From Winogradskyella undariae (lineage in GTDB: Bacteria; Bacteroidota; Bacteroidia; Flavobacteriales; Flavobacteriaceae), in the NCBI RefSeq assembly GCF_013285155.1, contig NZ_JABTEL010000011.1, positions 1-64,000 on the forward strand: DNA of 64,000 bases, written 5' to 3'. The position numbers and the translations under genes are program-made. The notes below the pieces were generated by a model, which was not told where the DNA came from, ran no database searches, and saw only the letters and a program-made list of their open reading frames with translations. Within the stretch, counting starts at the first letter, position 1. Every line of letters begins with the position of its first letter. Positions 24,803 through 35,108 of the stretch are shown here, piece after piece.

Positions 24803-24834
24803 AGTTTACACAAAAAAATGATTTATTTCTCTGC

Positions 24835-27800
24835 TTACATATTACGACGATACTGACCACCAACTTCAAATAACGACGACGTGATTTGACCTAAGGAACA
24901 TACTTTACAAACCTCCATTAAAGCTTCAAAAATATTTTCATTATTTATGGCTTTTCGTTGCAACTCACTTAATAATTCTTCTGTATTATGTGCCTCATGC
25001 AAACTCTCTAAAGTTTTAATCTGAAATTGTTTTTCTTCTTCTGTTGCTCTAATCACTTCCGCAGGAACAACCGTTGGTGACCCTTTAGAACTTAAAAAGG
25101 TGTTTACACCTATAATTGGAAACTTTCCGTTATGCTTTAATGTTTCGTAATACAAGCTTTCTTCTTGAATTTTACTTCGTTGGTACATCGTTTCCATAGC
25201 TCCAAGCACTCCTCCACGTTCCGTAATACGATCAAACTCTAATAAAACAGCTTCTTCAACTAAGTCCGTTAATTCTTCAATTATAAACGATCCTTGAATT
25301 GGATTTTCATTCTTAGCTAAACCTAATTCTTTATTAATAATCAACTGAATAGCCATGGCTCTACGAACCGATTCTTCTGTTGGTGTTGTAATTGCCTCAT
25401 CATACGCATTGGTATGAAGCGAATTACAGTTATCATAAATTGCATACAATGCCTGAAGTGACGTACGAATATCATTAAAATCAATTTCTTGGGCATGTAA
25501 ACTACGTCCCGAAGTTTGAATATGATATTTTAACATCTGCGCTCTTGGGTTAGCACCATATTTATGCTTCATCGCTTTGGCCCAAATTTTACGTGCCACA
25601 CGACCAATAACAGCATATTCTGGATCAATTCCGTTTGAAAAGAAAAACGATAAGTTTGGTCCAAATTTATTGATATCCATTCCTCTACTCAAATAGTATT
25701 CTACATAAGTAAATCCGTTAGATAACGTTAATGCTAATTGCGTAATAGGATTGGCTCCTGCTTCTGCAATATGATACCCAGAAATAGATACAGAATAGAA
25801 GTTTCTAACATTATTCTCAATAAAATATTCTTGAACATCTCCCATTAAACGCAAAGCAAATTCCGTAGAAAATATACAAGTATTTTGTGCCTGATCTTCT
25901 TTTAAAATATCTGCTTGAACGGTTCCTCTTACCTGAGCAATAGTATTCTTTTTTATTTCTGCATAAACATCAGATGGTAAAACTTGGTCTCCGGTAACTC
26001 CTAAAAGCATTAAACCTAATCCGTTGTTTCCCTCTGGTAAATCACCATTATATGATGGACGTATTTTTCCTTTATAGATTTTTGCGATTTTAGCTTCAAC
26101 TTCTTTTTCTAACCCATTCTCTTTGATGTAAAATTCACATTGTTGATCAATAGCTGCATTCATAAAGAAACCTAACAACATTGGCGCAGGACCATTGATA
26201 GTCATACTCACAGAAGTCATAACGTTTGCTAAATCGAAACCAGAATATAATTTTTTGGCATCATCTAAACAACAGATAGAAACACCTGCATTACCAATTT
26301 TACCGTAAATATCTGGACGCAAATCGGGATCATTACCATAAAGTGTAACACTATCGAAAGCTGTAGATAATCGTTTAGCGGGTAAACCCATACTTACGTA
26401 ATGAAAACGCTTATTAGTTCGCTCTGGCCCACCTTCACCAGCAAACATTCTTGCAGGATCTTCACCTGTTCTTTTAAAAGGATATAAACCTGAAGTGTAC
26501 GGAAATTCTCCTGGTACGTTTTCTTGCAAACACCATCTTAAAACATCTCCCCAAGCTTGGTACTTTGGTAAGGCTACTTTTGGAATTTGAGAGTGTGATA
26601 AAGATTCTGTGTGCGTTTCAATTTTTATTTCTTTGTCTCTTACCTTAAAGCTATAAATTGGATCTTTATATTTATTTACTTTTTCATCCCAACCTGTAAT
26701 TACTTCCCAATTGTAAGGATCTAGGTTTAGTTTTACACGATCAAATTCAGCAAATAATAATTTTAATAATTGAATTTGAGATTCTTCTTCAGTCGTGCCT
26801 CCTTCTGTTGAAATAGCAACACCTTTATCATTTTGAGCTTGTTGAAGAATTTCTTCATAATCTAAACCTAATTTACCAATGAAAGACCTTTCAACTGCGC
26901 TCAAGGTGACATTAGCTACGGAACATATTGCTTTATAAATTCCGTAAAGTTTCTGAGCAACTTCAACCTGAACATTTGCTGTTTTATCATACGCACGATT
27001 GCTCTCTGCGATTTCAGATAAATAACGTGTTCTTGATGGTGGAATTACAAAAATCTTCTCACTCATTTCCTGAGAAATCTCGAATGTAGAATTTAAGTCC
27101 GAATTTGCTTTTTCAACCAATTTATCCATTATCGCTTTGTAAAGCGTATTCATTCCTGGATCATTAAATTGAGACGCAATGGTTCCGTAAACCGGTAAAT
27201 CGTCTTGGTGCACATCCCAAAGATGATTATTACGCATGTATTGTTTTTTTACATCACGTAACGCATCTAAAGAACCTCGTTTATCAAATTTATTGATGGC
27301 TACTAAATCAGCAAAATCTAGCATATCAATTTTTTCAAGCTGAGTCGCTGCACCAAATTCTGGTGTCATTACATAAAGTGCCACATCAGAATGTTCCATA
27401 ATTTCTGTGTCCGATTGTCCGATACCAGAAGTTTCAAGAATAATTAAATCGTATTCAGCAGCTTTTAAAACCTGAATTGCTTCATTTACATATTTAGATA
27501 ATGCTAGGTTAGATTGACGTGTTGCCAAACTACGCATGTAAACTCTAGATGAATTAATGGCATTCATACGAATACGATCTCCTAAAAGTGCACCTCCTGT
27601 TTTTCGTTTTGAAGGATCTACAGAAACTAAACCAATTGTTTTCTCAGGAAAATCGATTAGAAAACGACGAACAAGCTCATCGACTAATGATGATTTACCA
27701 GCACCACCTGTTCCTGTAATTCCAAGAACTGGTGTTTTTGAATTCTTATTTTTTTCATGAATAGCATCTAATGCATCCTTTGCAACTTCAGGAAAGTTTT

Positions 27801-28320
27801 CAGCTGAAGAAATTAATCTTGCAATGGACTTCGGATTTTTTTCATGCAACGTTTTAACCTCATCATTAAGCTGATCACCAATGGCATAATCCGATATTTG
27901 AACCAAATCGTTAATCATACCTTGCAAACCAAGACTTCTACCATCATCAGGAGAATAGACTCTGGTAATTCCATAATCCATTAATTCCTTAATTTCTTCA
28001 GGAAGAATAACACCACCTCCACCTCCGAAAATTTTAATATGACCTGCTCCTTTTTCTTTAAGCAAATCGTACATGTATTTAAAATATTCGTTATGCCCTC
28101 CCTGATAAGATGTCAATGCAATTGCGTTAGCATCTTCTTGTATGGCAGTATTGACAACTTCTTCTACACTTCGATCGTGTCCTAAATGAATCACTTCTAC
28201 TCCAGTAGATTGAATGATACGACGCATAATATTTATTGAAGCATCATGCCCATCAAAAAGCGATGCTGCAGTTACTATACGTACTTTATATTTTGGCTTA
28301 TAAGGTGTTATTTGTTCCAT
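24835..28320 (-). CDS. icmF: Fused B12-dependent acyl-CoA mutase IcmF
   Basis: 1161-residue fusion. Residues ~12-145 form the cobalamin-binding domain ([32 protein letters not shown]). Residues ~165-415 form a MeaI-like G-protein chaperone with Walker [13 protein letters not shown] near 200 and NKFDKRG. Residues ~560-1161 form the mutase large domain ([21 protein letters not shown] near 600, [15 protein letters not shown] near 1070). Domain order and DGHDASIN define IcmF (isobutyryl-CoA/n-butyryl-CoA, sometimes pivalyl-CoA isomerisation) rather than MutAB. Bacteroidota annotations often call it methylmalonyl-CoA mutase; exact substrate not determinable here. Confidence 0.92.
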   Translation of the reverse strand: MEQITPYKPKYKVRIVTAASLFDGHDASINIMRRIIQSTGVEVIHLGHDRSVEEVVNTAIQEDANAIALTSYQGGHNEYFKYMYDLLKEKGAGHIKIFGGGGGVILPEEIKELMDYGITRVYSPDDGRSLGLQGMINDLVQISDYAIGDQLNDEVKTLHEKNPKSIARLISSAENFPEVAKDALDAIHEKNKNSKTPVLGITGTGGAGKSSLVDELVRRFLIDFPEKTIGLVSVDPSKRKTGGALLGDRIRMNAINSSRVYMRSLATRQSNLALSKYVNEAIQVLKAAEYDLIILETSGIGQSDTEIMEHSDVALYVMTPEFGAATQLEKIDMLDFADLVAINKFDKRGSLDALRDVKKQYMRNNHLWDVHQDDLPVYGTIASQFNDPGMNTLYKAIMDKLVEKANSDLNSTFEISQEMSEKIFVIPPSRTRYLSEIAESNRAYDKTANVQVEVAQKLYGIYKAICSVANVTLSAVERSFIGKLGLDYEEILQQAQNDKGVAISTEGGTTEEESQIQLLKLLFAEFDRVKLNLDPYNWEVITGWDEKVNKYKDPIYSFKVRDKEIKIETHTESLSHSQIPKVALPKYQAWGDVLRWCLQENVPGEFPYTSGLYPFKRTGEDPARMFAGEGGPERTNKRFHYVSMGLPAKRLSTAFDSVTLYGNDPDLRPDIYGKIGNAGVSICCLDDAKKLYSGFDLANVMTSVSMTINGPAPMLLGFFMNAAIDQQCEFYIKENGLEKEVEAKIAKIYKGKIRPSYNGDLPEGNNGLGLMLLGVTGDQVLPSDVYAEIKKNTIAQVRGTVQADILKEDQAQNTCIFSTEFALRLMGDVQEYFIENNVRNFYSVSISGYHIAEAGANPITQLALTLSNGFTYVEYYLSRGMDINKFGPNLSFFFSNGIDPEYAVIGRVARKIWAKAMKHKYGANPRAQMLKYHIQTSGRSLHAQEIDFNDIRTSLQALYAIYDNCNSLHTNAYDEAITTPTEESVRRAMAIQLIINKELGLAKNENPIQGSFIIEELTDLVEEAVLLEFDRITERGGVLGAMETMYQRSKIQEESLYYETLKHNGKFPIIGVNTFLSSKGSPTVVPAEVIRATEEEKQFQIKTLESLHEAHNTEELLSELQRKAINNENIFEALMEVCKVCSLGQITSSLFEVGGQYRRNM

Positions 28321-28347
28321 TCGTAAAAATATAGCTTATTTAATCAG

Positions 28348-28376
28348 CAAATCTAAGAAATATCCAAAAAAGTCAA
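28348..28376 (-). promoter_or_regulatory. icmF promoter
   Basis: On the minus strand TTG (28374-28376), an 18-nt spacer and TAGATTTG (28348-28355) match the Bacteroidota -33/-7 consensus, ending 27 bp before the start codon. Confidence 0.7.
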
Positions 28377-28465
28377 GCAACAATTAAAAAATATCTAAAA
28401 CTTATAGATTTTTATTAAAGCATACAATTTTAATTACTTTTAACAATTCATTCAATATTCATTTT

Positions 28466-29320
28466 ATGCAGAAAATAACATTACTTATAAACTGTAAAGA
28501 CCAGCCTAATATTATTGCGTCTGTAACTAATTTTATGGCTACAAACGATGGCAACATTGTTTATATAGATCAGTATGTTGATAGAGAACAGCATATCTTT
28601 TTTATGCGTTTGGAATGTGAATTTATTTCAAATTCGTTTTCAGTTGAAGCATTTAAAGAACTTTTCAAAAATTCTTTAGTTGAAAAGTTCAAACTTAAAT
28701 GGCGCATGTACGCTGCTGAGAAAAAACCTAAAATGGCATTGTTTGTTTCTAAATATGATCATTGTTTATACGATATTTTAGGACGTTATAATTCTGGTGA
28801 GCTATTCTTAGAAATCCCTTTTATATTAAGTAATCACTTAGATTTAAAACCTATTGCAGACAGCTTTAATATTCCTTTTTATCATGTTCCTGTTACAAAA
28901 GCAACAAAACATGAAGCAGAACAAAAGCAATTAGAACTTTTAGCAAAACATAATATTGATTTTATTGTTTTAGCCCGATATATGCAAATTGTATCTCAAA
29001 CTTTAATAGACAAGTATCCTAATAAAATTATTAATATTCATCATTCTTTTTTACCTGCTTTTGTCGGTGCTAAACCTTATCATTCCGCATATAAGCGAGG
29101 TGTTAAAATTATAGGATCTACAAGTCATTATATAACAGAAGAACTTGATGCCGGACCAATTATTGAACAAAACGTAGCCCAAATTTCGCACAATAACTCC
29201 ATAAAAGACTTAATTGCGAAGGGGAGAGATCTCGAAAAAATTGTTTTATCTAACGCCATTAAATTACATACTATGCGAAAAGTTATGGTTTATAATAATA
29301 AAACTATAATTTTCTCGTAA
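28466..29320 (+). CDS. purU: Formyltetrahydrofolate deformylase PurU
   Basis: Hydrolyses 10-formyl-THF to THF and formate, balancing one-carbon units. 284 residues: N-terminal ACT domain (ITLLINCKDQPNIIASVTNFM) to about residue 85, then the formyltransferase-like catalytic domain with KMALFVSKYDHCLYDIL near 90, the asparagine/histidine catalytic block IINIHHSFLPAF near 190 and the catalytic aspartate in ELDAGPII near 230. Length and order are standard. Confidence 0.95.
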   Translation: MQKITLLINCKDQPNIIASVTNFMATNDGNIVYIDQYVDREQHIFFMRLECEFISNSFSVEAFKELFKNSLVEKFKLKWRMYAAEKKPKMALFVSKYDHCLYDILGRYNSGELFLEIPFILSNHLDLKPIADSFNIPFYHVPVTKATKHEAEQKQLELLAKHNIDFIVLARYMQIVSQTLIDKYPNKIINIHHSFLPAFVGAKPYHSAYKRGVKIIGSTSHYITEELDAGPIIEQNVAQISHNNSIKDLIAKGRDLEKIVLSNAIKLHTMRKVMVYNNKTIIFS

Positions 29321-29412
29321 AAGTGACCAAACTGAATAACTGGTGTCTACTAAATAGTGTTAAACTCGTATTAAGGTTTTTTTTTCTATATGTATGTTAA
29401 AACCTTATAAAT

Positions 29413-29420
29413 TATATTTG
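29413..29420 (+). promoter_or_regulatory. -7 promoter box of the DUF4197 gene
   Basis: TATATTTG, a perfect TAnnTTTG match 23 bp upstream of the ATG at 29444. Confidence 0.6.
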
Positions 29421-29443
29421 ACCACTAACAAAAACTAAAAATT

Positions 29444-30154
29444 ATGATAAAAAGAATTTTAGCCTTAATTGTTGTTTGCAATTTAATGGCCTGTGCAGAA
29501 TTACAACAAGTTGTAGATTCATTGCCTCAAGGAACAACTGATGTTTTAGGAAATGCTGATATTGCTGCAGGATTAAGAGAAGCCTTAGATTTAGGTATTG
29601 AGAAACAAGTTGCAAAACTAACCGCTGAAGATGGCTTTTATAAAAATGAATTGGTAAAAATTGCTTTACCTGAAGAGTTACAAAAAGTAGATAGTGCCTT
29701 ACGTAAAATAGGATTAAGCAGCTTAGCTGATGAAGGTTTAAAAGTACTTAATAGAGCTGCAGAAGATGCTGTATCTGAAGCAACACCAATATTTGTTAAT
29801 GCTGTTAAAGACATTACGTTTGATGACGCTAAAACGATTCTTTTAGGAGAAGATAATGCAGCGACATCTTACTTAACGACTAAAACTCAAACAGAGCTTT
29901 ACGAAAAATTTAAGCCTGTTATTAATAGTTCTTTCAGTAAAGTTGGTGCTGATAAAATTTGGGCTAATCTTATTACAAAATACAACAACATTCCTTTAAC
30001 TAATGATGTAAATCCAGATTTAACTGATTACGTTACTTCTGAAGCATTAGAAGGTGTTTACACTATGATTGCTGTTGAAGAATTAGAAATCAGAAATTCA
30101 GTAGCTTCTCGTAGTACAGATTTATTGAAAAAAGTATTTGCATTACAAGATTAA
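29444..30154 (+). CDS. DUF4197 domain lipoprotein
   Basis: 236 residues. The signal RILALIVVCNLMACAEL has a lipobox with the cysteine near residue 17. The mature part fits DUF4197: GLREALDLGIEKQVAKLTAEDGF near 45, IALPEELQKVDSALRKIGL near 75, DAKTILLGEDNAATSYLTTKT near 127, and VTSEALEGVYTMIAVEELEIR near 190. A helical periplasmic or outer-membrane-anchored protein of unknown function. Confidence 0.88.
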   Translation: MIKRILALIVVCNLMACAELQQVVDSLPQGTTDVLGNADIAAGLREALDLGIEKQVAKLTAEDGFYKNELVKIALPEELQKVDSALRKIGLSSLADEGLKVLNRAAEDAVSEATPIFVNAVKDITFDDAKTILLGEDNAATSYLTTKTQTELYEKFKPVINSSFSKVGADKIWANLITKYNNIPLTNDVNPDLTDYVTSEALEGVYTMIAVEELEIRNSVASRSTDLLKKVFALQD

Positions 30155-30253
30155 AAAACATATTTACTTAAAAAATACATAAATTTTTAAGTAAAATATA
30201 TTTGTTCTCGCTAAATTTTAGTAATTTAATAAAATAATTATTAAAATTTAGCC

Positions 30254-30439
30254 GTGAACAATTCAGATCAACTCTTAGAAAAAAGAACAAGACTTAAAAA
30301 AAAATACACTCAACTTATTGAGGAGGCTTATAACTTAAGACAAAGTGATCAGGCTTTAAGTGACTTTTCAGAATACAAAGCCACAAAAGTTCTTTACAAA
30401 ATAAATAAATTAGAGTTTGTAGTAAGGGACTCTAATTAG
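30254..30439 (+). CDS. Small helical protein, Lacal_2735-like
   Basis: 61 residues from a GTG start after the A/T-rich leader TTTAGCC. The sequence LEKRTRLKKKYTQLIEEAYN, then a serine/aspartate turn and a second helix ending KINKLEF, resembles the short flavobacterial Lacal_2735 family as I remember it. Predicted to be a cytosolic two-helix hairpin. Function unknown; the family match is from memory. Confidence 0.6.
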   Translation: MNNSDQLLEKRTRLKKKYTQLIEEAYNLRQSDQALSDFSEYKATKVLYKINKLEFVVRDSN

Positions 30440-30537
30440 CAAATAATACAATTTTCTGATTTACAATGTTTTAATCATTTAAAACACTCTTAATCATAAC
30501 CTAACATTACCGTAACCTATACAATAATAAAAGTTCT

Positions 30538-30630
30538 CATCTTTGCAGAGCAAAAGATTGAGGTTAGTTAAATCTTAAAACAGTTAGTTTAGAGTAAAGT
30601 CGGTATTTAGTTAGGTATCGACTTTTTTTT
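30538..30630 (+). ncRNA. Candidate small RNA with own promoter and terminator
   Basis: A -7-like box CATCTTTG (30538-30545, one mismatch to TAnnTTTG) is followed by about 50 nt without an ORF. Then comes a strong intrinsic terminator: AAAGTCGGTA (30596-30605), a 10-nt loop, TATCGACTTT (30616-30625) with one G-T pair, and a T8 run. The implied transcript is about 75-80 nt. It ends head-on against the BtuF-like gene. Alternatively the hairpin simply ends the 61-aa gene upstream, 157 nt after its stop. Confidence 0.5.
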
Positions 30631-30632
30631 GT

Positions 30633-31418
30633 TTAATTATGTAGCGTTTGAAAATACTTATAAGACTTCAGTAAACGACTACCATACCAAGAAAACAATT
30701 CTCCATCTACAATTTTTATTTTCTTGTCAGGAAACTGAGACTGCAACTCTATTACATCTGCTTTTTTAAACGGAAAAGGTTCTGTGGATAGAAAAATAAG
30801 ATCTGCTTCTTTTAGTTTTGAATTATTAAAATCAATTTCTGGATAACGCTTTTCGGACTCAAAAACATTTATAAATCTAGCTTCATTAAGCATAACATTT
30901 ATAAAGTTATCTGAAGCAGCAACCATCCAAGGTTTTTTCCAAATAAAATAAGCTACTTTTAATTTCTCTATATCTTGATTTTGAAGCTGAAAAGCTTCAC
31001 GTTCTAATTTAATATTTGAGATTAAAGTTGAAGTTGTTCTTTCAATTTCAAAGATATCTCCATACATATTTATTAGCTCAAAACTATCTTCAAGATTATA
31101 AACATCACTAACATGAATCGGTGCAATACCAGTTAATTCTTCGATCATTTCCTTGGTGTTTTCTTCTTTATTACAAAGAATAATATCGGGACGAAGTGCT
31201 TTTATTTTTTCAATATTAATTTCTTTCGTTCCACCAACAACCATTTTAGACATTCTAAGATGATTTGGATGCACACAAAACTTAGTAACGCCTACAATAA
31301 ATCCTTCTAGACCTAAATCTACTAAAAGCTCTGTTTGAGAAGGCACTAATGAAACAATACGTTTTGGTTTGCGACCAAATAGAAGTTTACGATTTAATTG
31401 GTCTTTACACGTTTTCAT
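30633..31418 (-). CDS. Helical-backbone metal receptor / BtuF-like protein without signal peptide
   Basis: 261 residues resembling class III periplasmic binding proteins: KPKRIVSLVPSQTELLVDLG near residue 17, VVGGTKEINIEKIKALRPDIIL near 60, and a C-terminal lobe with WKKPWMVAASDNFINVML near 165. These proteins bind corrinoids, haem or ferric chelates for ABC importers. There is no signal peptide or lipobox and no ABC transporter nearby, so a cytosolic or orphan role is possible. Confidence 0.75.
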   Translation of the reverse strand: MKTCKDQLNRKLLFGRKPKRIVSLVPSQTELLVDLGLEGFIVGVTKFCVHPNHLRMSKMVVGGTKEINIEKIKALRPDIILCNKEENTKEMIEELTGIAPIHVSDVYNLEDSFELINMYGDIFEIERTTSTLISNIKLEREAFQLQNQDIEKLKVAYFIWKKPWMVAASDNFINVMLNEARFINVFESEKRYPEIDFNNSKLKEADLIFLSTEPFPFKKADVIELQSQFPDKKIKIVDGELFSWYGSRLLKSYKYFQTLHN

Positions 31419-31460
31419 TAAAGAAATTTAAATTTTAAAGTTGTAATTATTTAGAGAAAA

Positions 31461-32276
31461 CTAAGCTTTCAATTCTATTGCCATTTGTAACTGAAGTTCT
31501 TCTGCTTTTTGTGCAGCTGCTTCAGCAAAATTTTCTTCTTGTGAAGCATAAATAATTCCTCTAGAGGAGTTTATTAATAAACCTACAGAATCATTCATTC
31601 CGTATTTACAAACGTCTTGAAGATTTCCACCTTGAGCACCAACACCTGGCACTAACAAAAAGCTATCTGGGATTATCTTTCTTATATCTCCTAAATATTC
31701 AGCCTTTGTAGCTCCAACTACATACATTAGATTCTCTGAGTTCTTCCATGATTTAGAAGTCTCTAATACTTGCTTATACAATTCTACACCATCAATTTCT
31801 TTAGTTTGAAAATCGAATGCCCCTTGGTTAGACGTTAAGGCTAAAAGAATGGTATGTTTATCCTTAAAAGCTAAAAAAGGCTCTACCGAATCTTTACCCA
31901 TATAAGGTGCAATTGTAACACTATCGAACCCTAAATCCTCGAAAAAAGCTTTAGCATACATTGTACTTGTATTACCTATATCTCCACGTTTTGCATCTGC
32001 AATAGTGTAAATTTCAGGATGGTTTTCGTTTAGGTAATTAATTGTTTTTTCTAAAGCTTGCCATCCTTTAATTCCGTAAGCTTCATAAAAAGCAGTGTTT
32101 GGCTTATAAGCGACACACAAATGATGTGTTGCATCAATAATTGCTTTATTAAAAGCGAAGATTGGATCTTCTTCTTTTAATAAATGCTTTGGAATTTTAT
32201 TTAAATCGACATCTAATCCAATACAAAGAAAAGATTGCTTTTGTTTAATTTGGGTAATAAGTTGTTGTGTTGTCAT
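31461..32276 (-). CDS. pyrF: Orotidine 5'-phosphate decarboxylase PyrF
   Basis: Last step of UMP synthesis. 271 residues, the longer (type 2) PyrF class. [14 protein letters not shown] near residue 16, [11 protein letters not shown] near 60, catalytic [14 protein letters not shown] near 91, LTSNQG near 150 and [10 protein letters not shown] near 210. Together with prfA upstream and purM further on, it forms a minus-strand cluster of nucleotide and translation genes seen in other flavobacteria (general knowledge). Confidence 0.95.
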   Translation of the reverse strand: MTTQQLITQIKQKQSFLCIGLDVDLNKIPKHLLKEEDPIFAFNKAIIDATHHLCVAYKPNTAFYEAYGIKGWQALEKTINYLNENHPEIYTIADAKRGDIGNTSTMYAKAFFEDLGFDSVTIAPYMGKDSVEPFLAFKDKHTILLALTSNQGAFDFQTKEIDGVELYKQVLETSKSWKNSENLMYVVGATKAEYLGDIRKIIPDSFLLVPGVGAQGGNLQDVCKYGMNDSVGLLINSSRGIIYASQEENFAEAAAQKAEELQLQMAIELKA

Positions 32277-32283
32277 TTTTTTA

Positions 32284-32859
32284 TCAAATTATTCCTAAGT
32301 ATTTTTTTTGATCATCCGTTAACCTCCAGCTTTCTTGTATATCTAGATTAAGAAGAAGAAATTTTATTTTTAATTTATCCTGTTTTATAAGACTTGAAAA
32401 CCAATTTAAAGATGTTTGACTTTCTTCACTTAGAAACTTAGCCCAAGTAATAACAATATAAACATCAACGCGTTCTTCAATAAATTCACTTTTATCAATG
32501 ATAACAATATCCTTAAGAAAACCTTGTAAAGTTTGATTAGGATCTGATTTCATTTTTGAAATCTTCGCTATCTTTTTTATCTCAGCACCACAATAGGTTC
32601 CTTTTCCTCTATTCTTAATTAATTCGCCATTTGAGTTATAAAAATAGGCTTCAGGAACTACTAATTTGTTCGATCTGCTATATTCTCCAAATGTTCTAAT
32701 TCCTTTTAAAGTCGCAATTTGATTAATAGAAAAGTCAATTTTATTTTCTTTCAAATATTGAATTAACGTTGAGTCGTTTTCTGTTTGGAAATTAATTTCT
32801 ATTTGCTTTTGCCCAAAACAAAAACTAGAAACGAAAAATAATAATGCAACAAATTTCAT
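32284..32859 (-). CDS. Hypothetical secreted protein
   Basis: 191 residues with a clear signal peptide ([15 protein letters not shown], then QKQ). The remainder has no recognised domain; it includes a thioredoxin-like rhythm ([17 protein letters not shown]) but lacks a CxxC motif, so this is only an impression. Located 7 bp upstream of pyrF on the same strand and downstream of prfA. Confidence 0.65.
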   Translation of the reverse strand: MKFVALLFFVSSFCFGQKQIEINFQTENDSTLIQYLKENKIDFSINQIATLKGIRTFGEYSRSNKLVVPEAYFYNSNGELIKNRGKGTYCGAEIKKIAKISKMKSDPNQTLQGFLKDIVIIDKSEFIEERVDVYIVITWAKFLSEESQTSLNWFSSLIKQDKLKIKFLLLNLDIQESWRLTDDQKKYLGII

Positions 32860-32910
32860 ATGCTTATATTTTAATGTTTCAGGTAAGAAGAACTTCTTTA
32901 TAATTCAAAA

Positions 32911-32932
32911 GATTCCTGCTTTCACAGGAATC
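32911..32932. terminator. REP-like hairpin after prfA
   Basis: GATTCCTG-CTTTCA-CAGGAATC, a perfect 8-bp stem, five bases past the prfA stop. The sequence matches the GATTCCTGC..GCAGGAATC type of dispersed repeat common in Bacteroidota; it may stop or stabilise the prfA transcript. There is no strong T tract. Confidence 0.6.
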
Positions 32933-32936
32933 TAGA

Positions 32937-34016
32937 TTAAATTTGATCATCATTAGCTTTCAACAACTCAGTGTTTTCAGCTAACATTAATTCGTCTATT
33001 ATTTTTTGAATATCACCATTAATGATATTTGATAAATCGTACAGAGTTAAACCTGGCACTCTATGGTCCGTAACACGGCCTTGTGGATAATTATAGGTTC
33101 TGATCTTAGCAGATCTATCACCAGAACTTACCATACTTTTACGTTTTTCAGAATCGGCAGCTTGTTGCTTCGCTAATTCTAAATCGTATAAACGCGAACG
33201 TAAAACCTTTAAGGCTTTCTCTAAGTTTTTATGTGATGATTTTTGATCCTGACAACTTACAATCATTCCCGTAGGCTCGTGATGTAACTTAATTGCAGAA
33301 TATGTTGTATTCACCGATTGCCCTCCAGGACCTGTTGATGTAGTACGCTCAATACGAACCTCAGTCATGTCTAATTCATAATCAAACTCCTCAGCCTCAG
33401 GTAAAACCATAACTGTTGCTGCACTTGTATGTACACGTCCTTGAGTTTCTGTTTGTGGTACACGTTGTACACGGTGCACACCAGCTTCAAACTTTAAAGT
33501 TCCGTAAACATCTTCACCAGAAACTTCAAAAATAACTTCTTTAAAACCACCTGATGTTCCATCACTCTGACTTACAACATCTACTTTCCAGCCTTTATCA
33601 CTACAGTATTTAGAATACATTCTGTATAAATCACCTGCAAAAATACTTGCTTCATCACCACCTGTACCTGCTCTAACCTCAACAACGACGTTTTTAGCAT
33701 CGTCTGGATCTTTAGGAATAAGCATAAAACGAATCTCTTCTTCAAGTTTTGCGATAGTTTCCTTAGCTTCTTCGAGTTGCATTTTTGCCATGTCTACCAT
33801 TTCGGCATCAGAACCATCTGCAATAATTTCTTCAGCTTCAGATACATTTTCTAATGCTTCACTATAAAGCTCACCTTTATCTACAATAAGTTTAAGATCC
33901 TTGTATTCTTTCATCAGCTTCGTATAACGCTTCTGATCTGATATAATATCTGGTTGAATGATAAGGTCGTTCACCTCATCGAACCGTTGTTTTATAATCT
34001 GTATTTTCTCTAACAT
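32937..34016 (-). CDS. prfA: Peptide chain release factor RF1
   Basis: Recognises UAA/UAG stop codons and triggers peptide release. 359 residues; the catalytic GGQ is in [14 protein letters not shown] near residue 230, preceded by [21 protein letters not shown], whose PxT-type tripeptide fits RF1. N-terminal coiled-coil domain spans ~1-100. No internal UGA frameshift is visible, so it is RF1 and not an autoregulated RF2. Confidence 0.96.
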   Translation of the reverse strand: MLEKIQIIKQRFDEVNDLIIQPDIISDQKRYTKLMKEYKDLKLIVDKGELYSEALENVSEAEEIIADGSDAEMVDMAKMQLEEAKETIAKLEEEIRFMLIPKDPDDAKNVVVEVRAGTGGDEASIFAGDLYRMYSKYCSDKGWKVDVVSQSDGTSGGFKEVIFEVSGEDVYGTLKFEAGVHRVQRVPQTETQGRVHTSAATVMVLPEAEEFDYELDMTEVRIERTTSTGPGGQSVNTTYSAIKLHHEPTGMIVSCQDQKSSHKNLEKALKVLRSRLYDLELAKQQAADSEKRKSMVSSGDRSAKIRTYNYPQGRVTDHRVPGLTLYDLSNIINGDIQKIIDELMLAENTELLKANDDQI

Positions 34017-34037
34017 CTATCTTCAAAAATTATCGTT

Positions 34038-34045
34038 CAAAAATA
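34038..34045 (-). promoter_or_regulatory. prfA -7 promoter box
   Basis: TATTTTTG on the minus strand, full TAnnTTTG match, 22 bp before the prfA start codon. Confidence 0.55.
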
Positions 34046-34134
34046 CGATAAATAATGGATTTTTAAACGTTGCTTATAAGGACATTTTAACTTTCAAAAA
34101 ATAAACCACTTAAATTTAGCGTTATACATATAAT

Positions 34135-34422
34135 ATGTACAAATTTCTAGCTATACTAACCTTTTACAAACAATTTGTAGTTTGGTCGTTTATCGTAAAC
34201 ATCATTATTTTACTGTATACACCGTATATAACACCAGCAATATGTATTAAATTATTCCTTGTAATATTTGCTTGGTATTACATTAATGAAACTTCAAATA
34301 AACGAAAATTAACTATTTATCGAAACCTAGGGATTTCATCCTTCAAGCTTTTTTCTATTATATTTATAGTAGACTCTACCTTAACGCTTTTATTTCTAAA
34401 ATTATACACGGAATTTTTATAA
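34135..34422 (+). CDS. Small membrane protein next to an ABC ATPase
   Basis: 95 residues with about three hydrophobic segments (roughly 14-32, 34-50, 70-88) and a short basic loop (NETSNKRKLTIYRNLG). It precedes a stand-alone ABC ATPase gene by 13 bp on the same strand and could be its membrane partner, though it is far smaller than a normal permease. The loop KRKLTIYRNLGIS resembles coupling or ATPase-contact helices only loosely. Confidence 0.65.
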   Translation: MYKFLAILTFYKQFVVWSFIVNIIILLYTPYITPAICIKLFLVIFAWYYINETSNKRKLTIYRNLGISSFKLFSIIFIVDSTLTLLFLKLYTEFL

Positions 34423-34435
34423 ACCTCAGCTGAAA

Positions 34436-35095
34436 TTGATATTTGAATTAGATAATATAGAACTTTACTTTAAAACCAAGCGAATTTTAAATGGCATTTA
34501 CTTAAAAGGTGAAACAGGAAAAGTTACCGCTATTTTAGGCAGAAATGGTTGTGGAAAAAGTAGCTTACTCAATATTGCATTCGGAAGTCTAAAACCTAAA
34601 TACATGTTGATTCGCTTGAACAAGAAACCTCTTCAAAAACCTCTATATGTTTTAAAAATCGCTAAATATTTACCGCAGTATAATTTTATTCCTGCTGAGA
34701 TGAAATTATCTTTTGTGTTTAAATTATATGATTTAAGTTGGAAAAATTTTATTGCTTTATATCGAGCTTTTTCAATATATAAAAACGATAAATTTAAAGC
34801 ACTATCTGGAGGAGAAAGACGACTTATTGAAACTTATATTACTCTGAAAACAAAAAGTGAGATTGTTTTTTTAGACGAGCCCTTTTCTCATATATCTCCG
34901 TTACATATTGAAACTGTAAAACAATTAATTGCAGAAGAAAAGAAACATAAAGTAATTATAATATCTGATCATATGTATCAGCATATAATTGAGGTATCGG
35001 ACACCATTTATTTATTAAAAAATGGCACCACAAAGAAGATTGAAAAGCTTACTGAACTTGAAGATTATAAATATTTAAGTGAAGGTACTTTATAA
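34436..35095 (+). CDS. ABC transporter ATP-binding protein
   Basis: 219 residues from a TTG start. Walker A GRNGCGKSS near residue 34, Q-loop YLPQYNFIP near 77, signature LSGGERR near 121, Walker B EIVFLDEPFSH near 140, and H-loop IISDH near 178. All nucleotide-binding elements are intact. It is compact and divergent and pairs only with the 95-aa membrane protein upstream. Could be a transporter, or a membrane-associated regulatory ATPase. Confidence 0.85.
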   Translation: MIFELDNIELYFKTKRILNGIYLKGETGKVTAILGRNGCGKSSLLNIAFGSLKPKYMLIRLNKKPLQKPLYVLKIAKYLPQYNFIPAEMKLSFVFKLYDLSWKNFIALYRAFSIYKNDKFKALSGGERRLIETYITLKTKSEIVFLDEPFSHISPLHIETVKQLIAEEKKHKVIIISDHMYQHIIEVSDTIYLLKNGTTKKIEKLTELEDYKYLSEGTL

Positions 35096-35108
35096 CGAAA
35101 TTCCAATA

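Noticed and set aside
24835..28320. Degenerate B12 motif in IcmF (DGHDAS instead of DxHxxG)
   Set aside because: From family knowledge DGHDA-x-IN is the normal IcmF form, so this is not a defect.
32911..32932. Novel operator at GATTCCTG..CAGGAATC
   Set aside because: It matches a common dispersed Bacteroidota repeat; no evidence for regulator binding.
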